Assembly: GCA_020747015.1 (NCBI GenBank)
Contig: JAGTJM010000089.1
Coordinates: 1-64,000, forward strand
Reading direction: 5' to 3'
Source: Pyrenochaeta sp. MPI-SDFR-AT-0127
Lineage: Eukaryota > Ascomycota > Dothideomycetes > Pleosporales > Cucurbitariaceae
DNA length: 64,000 nucleotides
The notes beneath the pieces are model-generated. The model worked only from the letters and a program-made list of their open reading frames with translations, made no database searches and was not told where the DNA came from. The translations under genes were made by a program, and so were the position numbers. Shown one piece after another: positions 31,192 through 42,349 of this stretch (position 1 is its first letter; every line of letters starts with the position of its first letter).

Positions 31192-33024
31192 ACGTGTTCC
31201 ACCACCTAGTGGACCACACCACCTAGTGGGCCACCCAACCAAAACGCGTGACAGTGCAACGACTGTAGCTGAACAACAACATGATAAATTTCTATGAAAT
31301 TGCATAATAAGCTAGTTGATTACTGTTTACACTGTGTCCTTTTGTGTCCTTGTTCATGGCATTTGCTACAAGTTGGAGGTGCGCGCTTACGTGCCTGAGT
31401 ACGCCTATCCTGACAGGCCTCCTCAATAGCTAAAGCAGCTGTTGTAGCCAACGTACGCCCTTGCTCAGCCTGGAGGACGCCTCCTGTAGCAATATATTGC
31501 CTGTGCTTATCCTTTCTTTGTCTGCGGCGATGATTGAGAGCTCGTAGCTTGCTGTTCTCCTCTGCTAAGATTGTCGCTAAGTTCATCGCAAGCTGACAAC
31601 CTTTGACAAGCTGAGAGATTGCAAGGCTGGTAGGGCTCTGTGACTGGCGTTGGAGGAGGTCTCGTATAAGACGTGCCTGCTGCTCAAGCTGACTTATTAT
31701 ATGCGGCGTTTTAGCTGTCTATACAGCCTCTCTATTAACTGTTATCCCTGGTAGAGATGGTGTCCTGACAACAGTAAGATATAAGAGGACGCGCTCTAGA
31801 TTATAAGGGACAAGGCCTGCTGCTCGGAAGGTACTCTAGATGTTCTGCTCTATAAATACACGTGTATAGATGCGAGGATATATAGATAAGAGTTCCTCCT
31901 TATTAATATAGTAGACGCCTTGGCGGGTAAGCTCACTAATCTCATGTCCGTACGCAGCCTTATGAGGTAAGAAGCAGCTAATATCAAGAGGCTGTAGGAG
32001 ATGGCTAGTATAAGCAGGTATATAAAGGCTTATAATCTTGTATTCTGTACAGTAGCTATTAAACTTAGGCGTAGCATGGCTGCTATAGCCATTAAGAATG
32101 AGCAACCTCTACGCACCTGAGGTACGAGGCTCTGTATGCCTATTAAAATGCTTTAACTACTTAAGACCTAGCTCGTCTGTTGTCTAGCCGTTATTGCTTA
32201 CGCCTATTATCTAATTAGGAGGTAGGTTGTGATACCAGCTTACTTAGTAGACCTTACCAGTTAGGATAATAAAAGGTGGGATTACCCAACCAGACGCGTT
32301 AATCCCTTTAATTGTCGTAACCTAGTCTCGATTACCTAGCTGTATAATAACTGCCCTGCCTCCTGTATCAGAGCTTAAGACAACTTTTAACGTTGCAGCG
32401 ACACCTATTATAAAGCTAGTCTCATCAAAATTATATATATCCTTATCCAGAATCCCGTATATCTGGCGTGTGTCTTGTATAAGCTTGAACTAAGTAGCTA
32501 TCTTAATAGGATCCTCACATAGAGCACGCTGGCTATAGAGCTTCCTATTCCACTTTGTCTAGAGCTTAGACTAGCGATTAATAAACCGTTCTGCCCAATT
32601 TAATCTAACAGGCTGTGGAGGAGGATCTTAGCCGCGGGCGGTAAGTAACGCGTTCGCTATTCAACGGAGATCAATTATCTAGGGTGGAAAGCCTCGTCTA
32701 TCAAGGTCTAGGACCTACTAGACAAGAGACTACTCCTCTCCTTGTTATAGCTTACGTTCGTGGACGTGGGCAATGGCTTAAGGTTAGATACCTTGACGGC
32801 GGCGTTCGAGCGTCGTTCGGGGGACCTTATATAACGAGGTAAGCTGACGCTGGCTTTTAACGCGTTTTGATTGAGAGGATTGTATTATAAGATTAATTCT
32901 ACCCTCTCTTTGAGGTGATATCTACCGTGGTTGACGCATTGAGGCTGTTAAGGTTGAACGCGTTGTACGCGTTTTGGTTGGGTGGCCCACTAGGTGGTGT
33001 GGTCCACTAGGTGGTGGAACACGT
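31192..33024 (-). mobile_element. Pogo-like DNA transposon inserted in an exon
   Basis: 1833 bp with identical 58-bp terminal inverted repeats (31192-31249 and 32967-33024, starting ACGTGTTCCACCACC), flanked by TA on both sides (31190-31191 and 33025-33026). A minus-strand DDE_1-type transposase relic fills it. A truncated second copy lies at 50426-50954. Confidence 0.93.
31320..32900 (-). pseudogene. Pogo/Tc5-type transposase, RIP-inactivated
   Basis: Minus-strand relic with an N-terminal psq/CENP-B-like HTH region, I-Y-N-F-D-E-T near 32,420, G-W-V-I-P-P-F, L-L-I-L-N-G-Y-S-S-H near 32,095, H-L-L-Q-P-L-D near 31,995 and a C-terminal C-x2-C-x4-H-x4-C knuckle ending at 31320. The middle catalytic Asp (normally L-I-L-D-G-H) is Asn, a GAT-to-AAT change, and several TAG/TAA stops break the frame. 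C-terminal and central parts remain open over 60-90 codons. Confidence 0.88.
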
Positions 33025-34571
33025 TACCCTCATACTTTCTTTGGTGAGTGAAGTACTATACCAATCCCATTTTTCCGCCTGCGAATATCAGCGACTAATG
33101 ATGGCCTTTCCAGTTGTTTATGCTCACATGGTTTTCACTTGACATATCACTTTATGTCCTCGGCTATGGAATTGTGGACTACGTCCCGGATCAGTCGGTT
33201 TTCATGCCATTGGGATTTGCTGGTGGAATTATGTGGATCTGGGGCCTCAATATGATCAGGGTTTCAATGGGATTTCTGCTTCTGCGACTTAAGGACTCAA
33301 TGAGATGGAGGTGGCCGTTGTGGACTCTGATAAGTATACAAGCCCTTCTAGCCCTTGCCGCAACAGCGATGCAGCTTGCGCGCTGCTGGCCTATTTCTTC
33401 GGCCTGGAAACCTACCTCGAATTTAAAATGCATCGACAATAGTTCATTTAAGATTTATGGCTATGTCTTTAGCAGTGAGTATACGAAATCCAGAAGATCC
33501 CAGCTGCTAAGACTGGATAGCTATAAACATTGCTAGCGATCTCGTACTCGCTCTGATGCCCTTCACGTTTATATGGGGGATGCACCGGTCTTGGCTCGAA
33601 AAGGTCCTTCTCTGCTGCCTCATGGCAGCCGGCCTCATGGCGACTGGCGCATCCATCGTAAGAGTAGTCATTATTCTGCCGGCAATTGCGCGGTGGTCTA
33701 CTTGGTTAGCTGTTGTAAATGACATTTTGTGGGGGCTGGAGTTGACTATAGGCGTCATCGCTGCCTCACTTCCTTGTCTCAAGGCTCCAGCACACGAGAT
33801 CCTCCGGCGTCTTGGTATTTTTCGCCCTATGAACGCCGCCGACGCTTCACCTGAAAGCTTTCTAGGCCATATGTCTCATGGCAGTCATATCATGCTTCAA
33901 ATGAATGATATCGATCTTCACGGCCTGGGCAAGGAGCATGCTACACCACCTTCAAACAACCAGACTGGATCCTTCGGTGCTCCAAGCCATGCGCTAGAAG
34001 CCGTGGAATCGCGAAATACTGATGCCACGTCGCTTGGGGGTAATTCTGTTATGAAGAAATCTTTTAAGGATTTCGTGTAGCGCATTTTACACGCGGGCTG
34101 GCACTCTGAATGAGTCGGTAAGCCCACCAATTTTGTGCAGCTCTCTACTCTGTTCGTAATCTTACAACGACGCGAAATCATCCTGCACTGAATGGAGACT
34201 ACATCTTGCTAACTTAAATGATAACAAAAAGCAGATTTAAATCGAAAGTTGCGCTGCAGCAACGTAAGATATACCTGAAACATCCTCCGAGACCGACGCG
34301 CAGCGGCTCAGTCCAAACGTGATTGTCAGCTCGAAGAAGAGGTAGTTATCAGACACATACTTGAGAAGGATCTATGAGGATTTCGGCAAATTTCAACTGT
34401 AAGGCTAGAACAAATGACCACTCATGTCCTAGGTCAATGTTGCCGGTTCGTTGGTTCGGAAGCAAGCGGAGACTTAAGTGCAATACTCCTTCACGCTCTG
34501 AGAATTGAGAGACCTCTCCACAATCTCCTTTATGGTGCTTCTTCCATGCTTTGGTCTGATGAATCTGATGT

Positions 34572-35070
34572 ATGAATAACGTTAGCACCCTTGACATTAG
34601 GAGGCATCACAGCCTTAGGACTCTCTCAAGGCTGGTCCATCCAGAAGTGTGCCGAAGTATTCCCACAATTGGCCAAGGTTGCCTTTCAACGTCGAAACTT
34701 CTTTGGCTTTCCCTTACTCCCCAAAGCTTTGGAGACTCTTGTCTCACTTCTTGCAGACTGCCTCTATCCGGCCGCCAACATTGAGTCGGCTCTCAAGGAA
34801 GCCTATGGGGAGGAAAGGGGCATCTTAGAGTTGTCATACGCAACATCCCTTGGCACGCGTGTGGGGATACCTGTAGCGACACTGCGCGGACCGTCGCTGT
34901 GACTTTTTACTATTTATAATGGATAAAGCGTGACAAAGAGGAGGCACAGACGGGGCTATACTATCGAGCAATACCGCATCGTCCTACAGCCCGAGCAGCG
35001 CTGCAGAATGGATGTGTCCATTATTCATAGCCTTGAAGCGCTCACCTGCTGTGAGTGTACTCTCTTGCAA
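34572..35070 (+). pseudogene. Patatin-like phospholipase fragment
   Basis: The frame 34591-34902 resembles the segment after the catalytic Gly-x-Ser elbow of fungal patatin-like proteins: G-G-I-T-A-L-G-L, G-W-S-I-Q-K-C-A-E-V-F, L-A-D-C-L-Y-P-A, A-Y-G-E-E-R-G-I-L-E, G-T-R-V-G-I-P-V-A-T-L-R. The family then expects F-T-N-Y-N-G; in another frame F-T-I-Y-N-G-like sequence follows (34,905-34,925) and then breaks up. The nucleophile region and C-terminal catalytic Asp are missing. A short broken remnant; recognition is by pattern only. Confidence 0.5.
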
Positions 35071-35394
35071 CAAGAAATAATAAGAAAGTCGTCTCGAGGT
35101 TATACACATCAGCCCGCACACGTCTTCAGTCTTCTGATGAAAATGTTGTGGAGGGCTGAGATTGGTTCTGCACGGAAGGGTCCCTGGTGCACGTCCAGCA
35201 ACGCAGTCTGCATGATCCGAAGCTTAAAACGAGACTGTCCTCCTGGTAGGTTCCTGGTAGGAGAGTATTGTTGAGAACGTGCACAACGCCCAATATGCTA
35301 TGCATTCATCATGTAAAGATGGGAAGGTCTAACGAGGGAAGGTCTTACCCCTTGTGGCCGGGGCAATGAAATAAAACCAATGTGTGCGTGCTGT

Positions 35395-35447
35395 TCGGAT
35401 TTGAACCTATGCCTTGATAGTCGGATACGCTGTGACATAACAAACAG
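35395..35447 (-). other. tRNA-like remnant with a B-box
   Basis: On the minus strand GGTTCAAATCC (a good polymerase III B-box) is preceded by a CTATCAA stretch resembling an anticodon loop, but the T-stem, anticodon stem and acceptor stem do not pair. Possibly a decayed tRNA or SINE end just outside the hAT element; possibly coincidence. Confidence 0.2.
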
Positions 35448-35456
35448 TGTGCACGA

Positions 35457-38400
35457 CAGAGTTGCTAACAATCAATCAATCAAATATCTGAGTTGAAACT
35501 TGATTTGATTGGTGTTTCGGAGCTCTGATACTTGATTGATAGGATCAATCAGTCGTTGAGTGGATATTTGATTGAGCACTTGATTGGATATTTGCAGATT
35601 GATTGGTAAGCTGAACAATATCCCTAAAAATTACTATTGCGGCTCTTCCCATATATTAATGTCATACAATTCGTCAATATAATCGTTAGTAAGCTGCTCT
35701 GTAACCTTCTCTAATGGTGGTTTAAAACCAGCTCGCTCCTAAGCCCGGATACATTGCAATGCCGTGAGTAGTTAAGAGCCGATCTTGCGTCGTTTAGGCT
35801 CTAGTAGATCACCTACCTCGCTGAAAAGACGCTCACATTCGCAGCTAGAGGCAGGTATTGTTATCACATCTATTGCCAAGCGCGATAGATTGGGGTAATT
35901 TTGCCTTATTTCTATCCAGTACTAGATAGGATTGCCGTTGTTTATAAACTGTTCGCGCGTCCACTTTAGCTTAAGGTGCCTCCACTACTGAAACTCGTCG
36001 ATATCGTCGTTGTCGTTGCTGAGTTTACCGTTCAGCAGCGCATTAATAGTATCGTCGATGGCGTTTAGGCTTAAGTTTCGCGCCTTTAAGCGCGGAGATA
36101 GCGTGCGGATAGGCCTATAAGCCGCCTAGAGTCGCTGGAAAGAGGCGTTGTTTGTAACAAGCCAGGTAGGTTTATCGCGCCAGCTATAATCGCAGTAGCG
36201 CTTATAGTATGGATAGAGGACTACAGCGGCGTAGTAGTATAGCGAGTTATCTAATTTCTGGTAGTAGTTGCGAGCTTTACTCCAAGCTGCGCGAATATTA
36301 ATAGCAAGGTGATCCTCTGGAGCACCTGGAGCGTTATAGTCAACCGCCCCGTACGGCTTAACCTCGCGCTCAAGCTCCCTAAGCAGGTACTCAGGGCACG
36401 GTATTACCTTATAGATCGCACTAAAACGGTACGCTTTGCCGCGACCTTTAAGCCTCTTAGTTGCTGCTCGGAGCGGCCGCAGCACACGGATATAGTCGTT
36501 CACAACCTACCAGTCGGCAGCTGAGAGGCTCTCCGACCTTATCCAACTCGGCGCCTCTAGGAGCTTATTGCCGCGCAGTCTAGCGGTCTCATTAGTAGTT
36601 TTGACACGGTCGATATGGTAGTTGAGGTACGCGTTAAAGGCGGGTTAGAGCGAAGCTGCGCGCTTAAAGGCGCTGTAGAACGAGTTCCAGCGGGTGACGA
36701 CTGCCTTTACCGGCTCAAATATTTTCTGCGTGTCGGTGGGCACCTCTTAGTTAGCGATTGCTTGAAAATTAGCGAACAGCTCGTGCTATTGAGGCGTTTT
36801 AATATAGGATATAACGTCTAGCAGCACGCTAAGAGGACCCTCTTTACGCTAATCTACCATAAATAGCGCCTCATCAGCGTGCTCTGCTGCGTTATTATTA
36901 TAAGCGTCGGCGTCTTTACTAAATAAAATAGCCTGGCCGATAAGGTTAAGCATATAAGGAGCGCAGCGGATTCAATTATATAAGGCTACAAAGCCGTATA
37001 ACCCTACTAACTTATCTACTGCCGTGTCGTTGGCGTACGCGTTATCAAGCACAAAGACGCCAAGTTTATGTGCGTCTACTGCAAAGTTCTACAGCGTTAT
37101 CGCCACCACCTCTACTATCCGCTCGCCAGTATAGGCGCCAGTCAACTGCGGCAGCGCAATAGGTAGGTCCTTAACCACACTAGAGGCGTCAGCGTAGTGA
37201 GCGACTACCCTAAAGAACCCACGTTTGCCGCCTTTAGTTGTCCATCCGTTAAAGCTTATATAGATCTTGCTAATAGCTTGCGACAGCTCAGCAACAACCT
37301 GCAGTAACAGGCAGTGATAGAGCCTCATCGCGAAGCGCGACACGCTCTGGTGGTTCGCCCATAACGCACGCTCTGCCTCTGGGTTTATACGGCGAACTAA
37401 GGATTAGAAGGCAGGCGTTTCGAGCTCGCAGAGCGGGTAGTTATTGTCAACGATCCATAGTATAAACTCCATCCTAAGACCTTATACGTTAAAGTTTCCG
37501 AGAGCATTAGCTGCATCTTAGCCAATCTATACGCTAGCTTTAGCGGCTTCGTATACAGTCCTTTATCCGCCTTTTAACACTAATTGCACCTTACTGTGCT
37601 GCGAGATACGGTAACCGGGCTTGTTCATCCTTAGGTGGGTGATAACAGAGCTCGTTAATAGCGTTACCTTAAGGTAGCCGCGACCTTAAGTATCGAGAAT
37701 CTTACGCTGATGGCAGTACCGGCAGATCTAAAAGGTCCTATCTATTTCAGCGAGTAACGCTACACAGTAGCTGTACTTAAAAACCTAGCTTTTCTTACCC
37801 TTAAGTATGCGCGGAGGCTTATAAAACCGCGGCAAACGAGCCTAATCAATCCCGTCAAAGGTATCTATAAAGCGCTGGTTAAGCAGCTCCTCATTACTAT
37901 CCTCTTACTCTATAGTAGCCACCGTAGCGGCTCTCGAACTATCCTCCGCAGGCGCAATAACTACTAGCTCTAGCATACTATCGCGTAACAGCGACTCAAA
38001 CGAGCGCTCGTCAGTGGCCTAGGACGCGGTAGTAACTAGCACTCTGCGCGGCGAGGAGCGCGAAATCGGCGGCTCTATACCCTCGGGCGGCCCTATAGGT
38101 AGTTAAGCCTGCGATTTAAGTAACTTAAGTAGCTGGCTAGCTGTACCGCTGCCACGCAGTACTCGAACGCGTTTTGCTGGTCTCTCAGCGCCTCTAGCTA
38201 CGCGTTTAGCACCTCTAGGGCTAGATTATAGTAGTATAATAGGCAGAAACAACGCAAGAAATAGCCTTAAGGTATAGAGCTGACAGCGAGTAGAGCGCAC
38301 GGTAAGAATAGACGATCTAGGGTAGCTGGCTAGCAGCTTACTAACAGCATTATAATACCAGAAAACTATCACTATATTAATCTATCGGCGTGCTTAAAAA

Positions 38401-38574
38401 CCTCCCAAAAAAAACTCAATTAATTAATCAATCTCCAATCAATTAATTAAATACTTCATTTAATACTTAATTTGCAGCTAAAATTTGGCTGTAGATACTT
38501 AATTTAATTAAAACTGAATTAAGTGGAAACGGGAACCTATATTTACAAACTTATTTAATTGTTAGCAACTCTGA
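35457..38574 (-). mobile_element. hAT transposon (copy 1) with target duplication
   Basis: ~3.1 kb with perfect 16-bp terminal inverted repeats, CAGAGTTGCTAACAAT at 35457-35472 and its complement at 38558-38573. The flanks share GTGCACGA (35449-35456 and 38575-38582, with one extra A at the right border), the 8-bp target duplication expected of hAT elements. AT-rich subterminal regions with repeated TTGATTG/AATTAATT occur at both ends. The interior is a minus-strand, RIP-mutated transposase. Confidence 0.88.
35634..38240 (-). pseudogene. hAT transposase (copy 1), RIP-degraded
   Basis: Homologous along its length to the better preserved hAT at 51218-53688. Seen: a BED-type zinc finger (C-R-Y-C-H...) near 37,700, W-T-T-K-G-G-K-R-G-F near 37,220, Q-L-T-G-A-Y-T-G-E near 37,140, Y-Y-A-A-V-V-L-Y-P-Y-Y-K near 36,210 and the C-terminal dimerisation block I-P-A-S-S-C-E-C-E-R-L-F-S near 35,840. 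Many TAG/TAA stops replace Trp/Gln codons. Inactive. Confidence 0.85.
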
Positions 38575-38777
38575 GTGCACGATCATGTGAGGCGATAGTC
38601 AGCTGACATTTCCTGATGTTTGTCGATCTGTGTATTTCGTGAAATGGTATCAGCCTTCTTGTCTTTAGCTATTTGGCCGCGCCTTGGTTAATCTGTATCC
38701 ACTCAGAAGAGTTGTAACGAGGTGTGGTAGCGATTATCCTTTTGAGCTGCGTTCTGCTACCCGTCGGATGAGCCATC

Positions 38778-39170
38778 TTGCCTCTAGTCAGCCACACCCA
38801 TAACTCTTGGGCTTTCGAACATAGTGATGATATTGTTCTTGCGCCACCTTTAATTAATCCCCGTTCCACACCTTCCCTACAGCTAGATGAATTTAAGCTG
38901 CAGGGTAAGGTCTATGTGCGATGTTCCTCGCTGGTAAAGAACTCAAAGGCAACGAAGCAGCGGAGCTCTATTATCTGGAGGTTTGGTGAAGATATCCAGC
39001 TTCGAACGAATTCAACAAAACGATACTAGTACTGCTACCTCTATAAGAAGAAGCAGTGTTAGTAGGAGCTCCCTATTGTCGATAAAGGTAAATTAACTTG
39101 CCTAGATCACCTTAAGCTAAAATACTAGATTGATCCTTAATCTGGTGGGCGAATTAGCAACTATGATCCT
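38778..39170 (+). pseudogene. BED-finger N-terminal fragment of another hAT family
   Basis: The plus-strand frame reads R-S-S-I-I-W-R-F-G-E-D-I-Q and, across a stop, Y-C-Y-L-C followed by L-P-I-V-D-K-G and D-H-L-K-L-K, ending I-D-P-x-S-G-G. This W...C-x2-C...H arrangement is the BED zinc finger that opens many fungal hAT transposases. No catalytic domain of the same family follows before the next element at 39577. Confidence 0.5.
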
Positions 39171-39576
39171 AGCTAAATAATGATAAATGGGCTAAATCTC
39201 TTTGTCAGATAAAATGCTGAAATGCGCTTAGCAGAAATTGATGATTGTGTTGATGGATTATGTGTTGTGTCTCCTGCTTTCTTCTATATCTCCTCTGCTT
39301 CCGGAGGTTCCGTGGACTAGTAATAGTTATCGGTCCTACTATTTATTGCCCTTTTCTATGCAGTACTTCTGAGCTTCTCCTTTCATCTGGCACTAGTATG
39401 GTAGAATGTCGGTATACAAACCTAGCTAATCACTTCTAGACTCTTAATTGGCTACTCCTATAGTTAGACTAGGTAAAGTAGCGTTTTAACAAGCTCTACA
39501 CCGATACTAATATACTTGAATATAAGTGGCTTGCTGGCGCCGCAGACGTTGCATGGGCTAAATATAATAAATACTA

Positions 39577-41390
39577 ACGTGTTTCACAAGCGAGCGGTCA
39601 CCCCAACCAACTTTTAACGGAAGTGCAACCATTACAATGACTATTACACAACAACCACAATATTTAGAGAAATTATAAAGTGATAGAAAGCTTATTTTGA
39701 AGCATTACTATTATCTATATCTTCTATTTCTACTGCGCAGGTTCGTGAATTATGGCCAGTATGGCTACAACGTTTACAGTGCCTCTGCGTGCGCACCCTC
39801 TTTGTAGGCTGTTCACCCTCCTCCTGGCCACCACCTTCCTTTTCAGCTATTAAATCAGACACCTCACCGACTGTAAGTGTCCTCTCTGTACGAATATACT
39901 TCCTCTTACGGCTTTTTCGTTCTGTGGCTACCTTAAGTGCTTATTCTAGCTGGTCAGCCCGATCGCTCACTAGCACTAAACTATGCATCATTATTGCAGC
40001 ACCCTTACGAAGCTATTCAACTGCTTTAAGGATAGGAGAAAGTGGAGACTCTCTATGTTGCCTTATTCTCTCGCGAATAAGTGTTGACTGAGCCTTAATC
40101 TCACGCACGTTGCTTGGTGTTTTAGCTTCCCAAGAGGTAGCCTCTGGCTTTGGTGGAGTCAGTGTATGAAGCTTAACATCAAGCTTGCCTAGTACAGCCT
40201 CTGGGTTAAAGGGCACTAGTCCAGTACCTCTAAAGCCTGCCTAGATATTTTCCTTTGTAATAGTCTTGTAATAGGCTGCTTTAAAGGCTAGGAGGAAGGC
40301 TTCTTTGCTGATGTGGTTAGTACGGTTGCGTGCCAAGGCTGAAACCTCATTACTGTATGCCCACTTCAAAGGCGAAGAGCAACCCATATTAAGTGGCTGG
40401 AGTAGGTGCGATGAATGAGCTAGCATATAGAGAGTTATAATCTTCTTCTCCTTGCAGCGTTCGTAAAAATTAAGAGAGCAGTGGCTCTTATGGCCATCAA
40501 CAACTAGTAGTTGGTAAGGCCCAACCGTATGATCCTTTGTAGCCGTATTAAAGTGCTCTAACTATGCAAGAGTAAGCTTATTTGACGTCCAGCCATTAGG
40601 GCTAACCTGTAGAACCTAATCGCGAGGAAGATCTTTAAACTAGGACGTAATAAGGACCTTGCCTGCGAAGATAATAAAGGGTGGGATTGACTAGCCAGTT
40701 GAGTTGACTCCTTAAATAACTGTAACAAATTCACGGTTCCTAGGCTGGACCTTCTTTCTTCTACCACTTCCTTCTGATATTGTAACAACTGATTGAGCTG
40801 ATATCATGCCCATCATAAACCCAGTCTCATCAAAATTATATATGTCCTCCTCTTGAATACCATATCTATCTTTGAAGGTCTGTACACGAGTAAACCACGG
40901 GCTAATAACCCTTGGATCTTCACAGAGGGCTCGCTGGCGATCGTACGGACGACTTAATCGTGTTCTAAGCTCAGGAGTCCGCTTAATAAAGTTATCAACC
41001 CGGTTCTTGCCAACGGGTTTCCCATCGCGCGACCGTAGCAACCTATCAGCCATATCTCGCACAATATCCTTTGTAGGCGCGCTGCCTTGCTGATCAAGCT
41101 CGAGAATATATCGGACTAATACCTCCTCTTCTAGCTTATCAAGCTTCTTTGAGTTGGGCTCACAGTCGCGTCTTGACTGTGTTTTGGCGCGTCGTCGTCT
41201 TAGCGTTGTTCGAGATACATTATAGACTGCTGCAGCACGTTTTTCGCTATTAATATCGCGTTGTTCGATAGAGCTTAGGGCAAGCTGTATTTCTGCTTCA
41301 TTATAAGATTTTTGCACGTTGCGTTGTTGAGGCATGAGTGTATTAGTCCATGTAACCGTCAAAAGTTGGTTGGGGTTGTAACGACACAGG
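39577..41390 (-). mobile_element. Second pogo-like transposon
   Basis: Contains a near full-length minus-strand DDE_1 transposase. A shared terminal block CCCCAACCAACTTTTAACGG occurs at 39601-39620 and, inverted with one change, at 41357-41376. The outermost ~24 bases of the two ends do not match each other, so the right boundary is uncertain. A TA precedes the left end (39575-39576). Distinct in sequence from the element at 31192-33024. Confidence 0.7.
39692..41335 (-). pseudogene. Pogo/Tc5-type transposase, stop-interrupted
   Basis: From ATG 41335 to TAA 39692 is 548 codons in one frame. Order: psq-type HTH (A-A-A-V-Y-N-V-S-R-T-T-L-R-R-R), a CENP-B/Tc5 HTH, D-I-Y-N-F-D-E-T-G-F-M-M-G, V-V-D-G-H-K-S-H, H-L-L-Q-P-L-N, and a C-terminal C-x2-C-x4-H-x4-C knuckle. 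About eight in-frame TAG/TAA codons. The third catalytic Asp (L-Q-P-L-D in active relatives) is Asn, while the middle Asp in V-D-G-H is kept. Substitutions are G-to-A/C-to-T. Confidence 0.88.
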
Positions 41391-41435
41391 TGATAAAGGG
41401 TTCCGAAACGGATCCGAGTGCAACTCAAAGGCATA

Positions 41436-41674
41436 TGGGAGTGCGTGCTGCGGTGGATAACCAAGAACACCTCTATTCCTATAGGTCTGATACGGAAGGA
41501 CAAGAAGAACTTGTCCTGCTATCTACTGCTAAAGAGCTATACTTATGTATGGAGAAATAGGGGTAACGGGGCCTAATCGGGACGATATCGGAGGCAGGTC
41601 CGATATCCTCCAAATAAACCTCCCTTCTTATAGGAACGCGTGTGCGTCTCTATTTCTATGTGACGTTCGTTACA
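41436..41674 (-). repeat. Second-family solo LTR, less mutated copy
   Basis: 239 bp; on the minus strand begins TGTAACGAACGTCACA and ends near GCACTCCCA (TG...CA ends). Homologous to 12301-12539, where the same positions carry transitions. No flanking internal domain, so solo. A clean target duplication is not seen. Confidence 0.7.
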
Positions 41675-41980
41675 GCGAGGAGAGAGGCGTTGCGGGCGTT
41701 GTAAGCAGACTGGACACAACGCACGCACTTATACAGTAGAAATAGAAGACGTAAGCGATAGCGAGGCTTCTGAAGAATAGATTAGCTTACTACAATTATC
41801 TATAATCTATTGTTGTGGTGCGCAATATCGTCTCGACGCCGACGCGCTGGTGGGGCGTGAGCCACTCGCTTAGATTAGCCATTCGCTTATAAAACACGTT
41901 ATTCGAATACACCGCAGAAGAACTCTTCCGTCCATCTTGTAACACCGGCCGTTTCGGTTTCGTCCAAATACTCGGCGTCT

Positions 41981-42349
41981 TCAGCGTTCCCTATTATTTT
42001 TCACAGCAGGTAGCTCGTGCACCTGATTGACTCCTCCATCCACCTCTTGTGGCCTAAAGCCCAGTGGAAAGCGCGCCGGCTACTCCATTTCCAGCATTAA
42101 CGCTTGATACTGCTCGTGATAGATTGGCGGCGCTGCTTCCACATCTTCAAAGTGCTTTATCGTCTCTTTAGAGGGTTTTAGATGCTGCCGTCAGATCCAG
42201 TATAACACTATGATAACGACGCCAATAATAGCAAGGCCGCCGACAACTCCTCCGGCGATAGCGCCGTTTCGTATCACTTTATCTGCATCTAGGTTGCCTA
42301 GCGCGCTCGTGGATAACAGCGTTGTCGAAGGTAGAGTGCTCGCCATGTT
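41981..42349 (-). pseudogene. Single-pass membrane protein C-terminal part, with premature stops
   Basis: From ATG 42349 the frame reads a Ser/Thr/Leu-rich segment and then one glycine-rich transmembrane helix (G-A-I-A-G-G-V-V-G-G-L-A-I-I-G-V-V-I-I-V-L-Y-W) ending at TGA 42191. Reading on through TGA and a later TAG gives an acidic, proline-containing cytosolic-type tail with P-P-I-Y-H-E and V-H-E-L-P-A, ending at 41981. The Ser/Thr-rich ectodomain plus glycine-zipper helix plus H-E-L-P tail resembles fungal surface or stress-sensor-type membrane proteins. Both stops could be CGA-to-TGA and CAG-to-TAG changes. Function unknown. Confidence 0.45.

Larger units (their letters stand above)
31065..34080 (+). 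pseudogene. Rhodopsin-family (PTH11/SAT4-like) membrane protein, split by a transposon
   Basis: Fungal multi-pass membrane protein of the rhodopsin-domain family. Exon 1 starts at 31065 and reads a first membrane helix then R-T-Y-H-R and W-D-D-Y up to 31191, where a pogo-like element (31192-33024) is inserted at a TA. The exon resumes at 33025 and ends at 33043. Excising the element and one TA restores the frame exactly (D-D-Y-T-L-I-L-S-L). Introns 33044-33113 (GTGAGT...CAG) and 33475-33520 (GTGAGT, CTAAG branch) follow. Later exons carry helices with W-G-L-N-M-I-R-V-S, the C-W-P loop, N-I-A-S-D-L-V-L-A-L-M-P and a polar tail to TAG 34080. The intact protein would have ~354 residues, normal for the family. 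All host exons lack stop codons; only the insertion disables the gene. Confidence 0.85.

Noticed and set aside
34930..35274. 114-codon plus-strand frame after the patatin-like fragment
   Set aside because: No similarity to the family's continuation; likely decayed sequence read in a chance frame.
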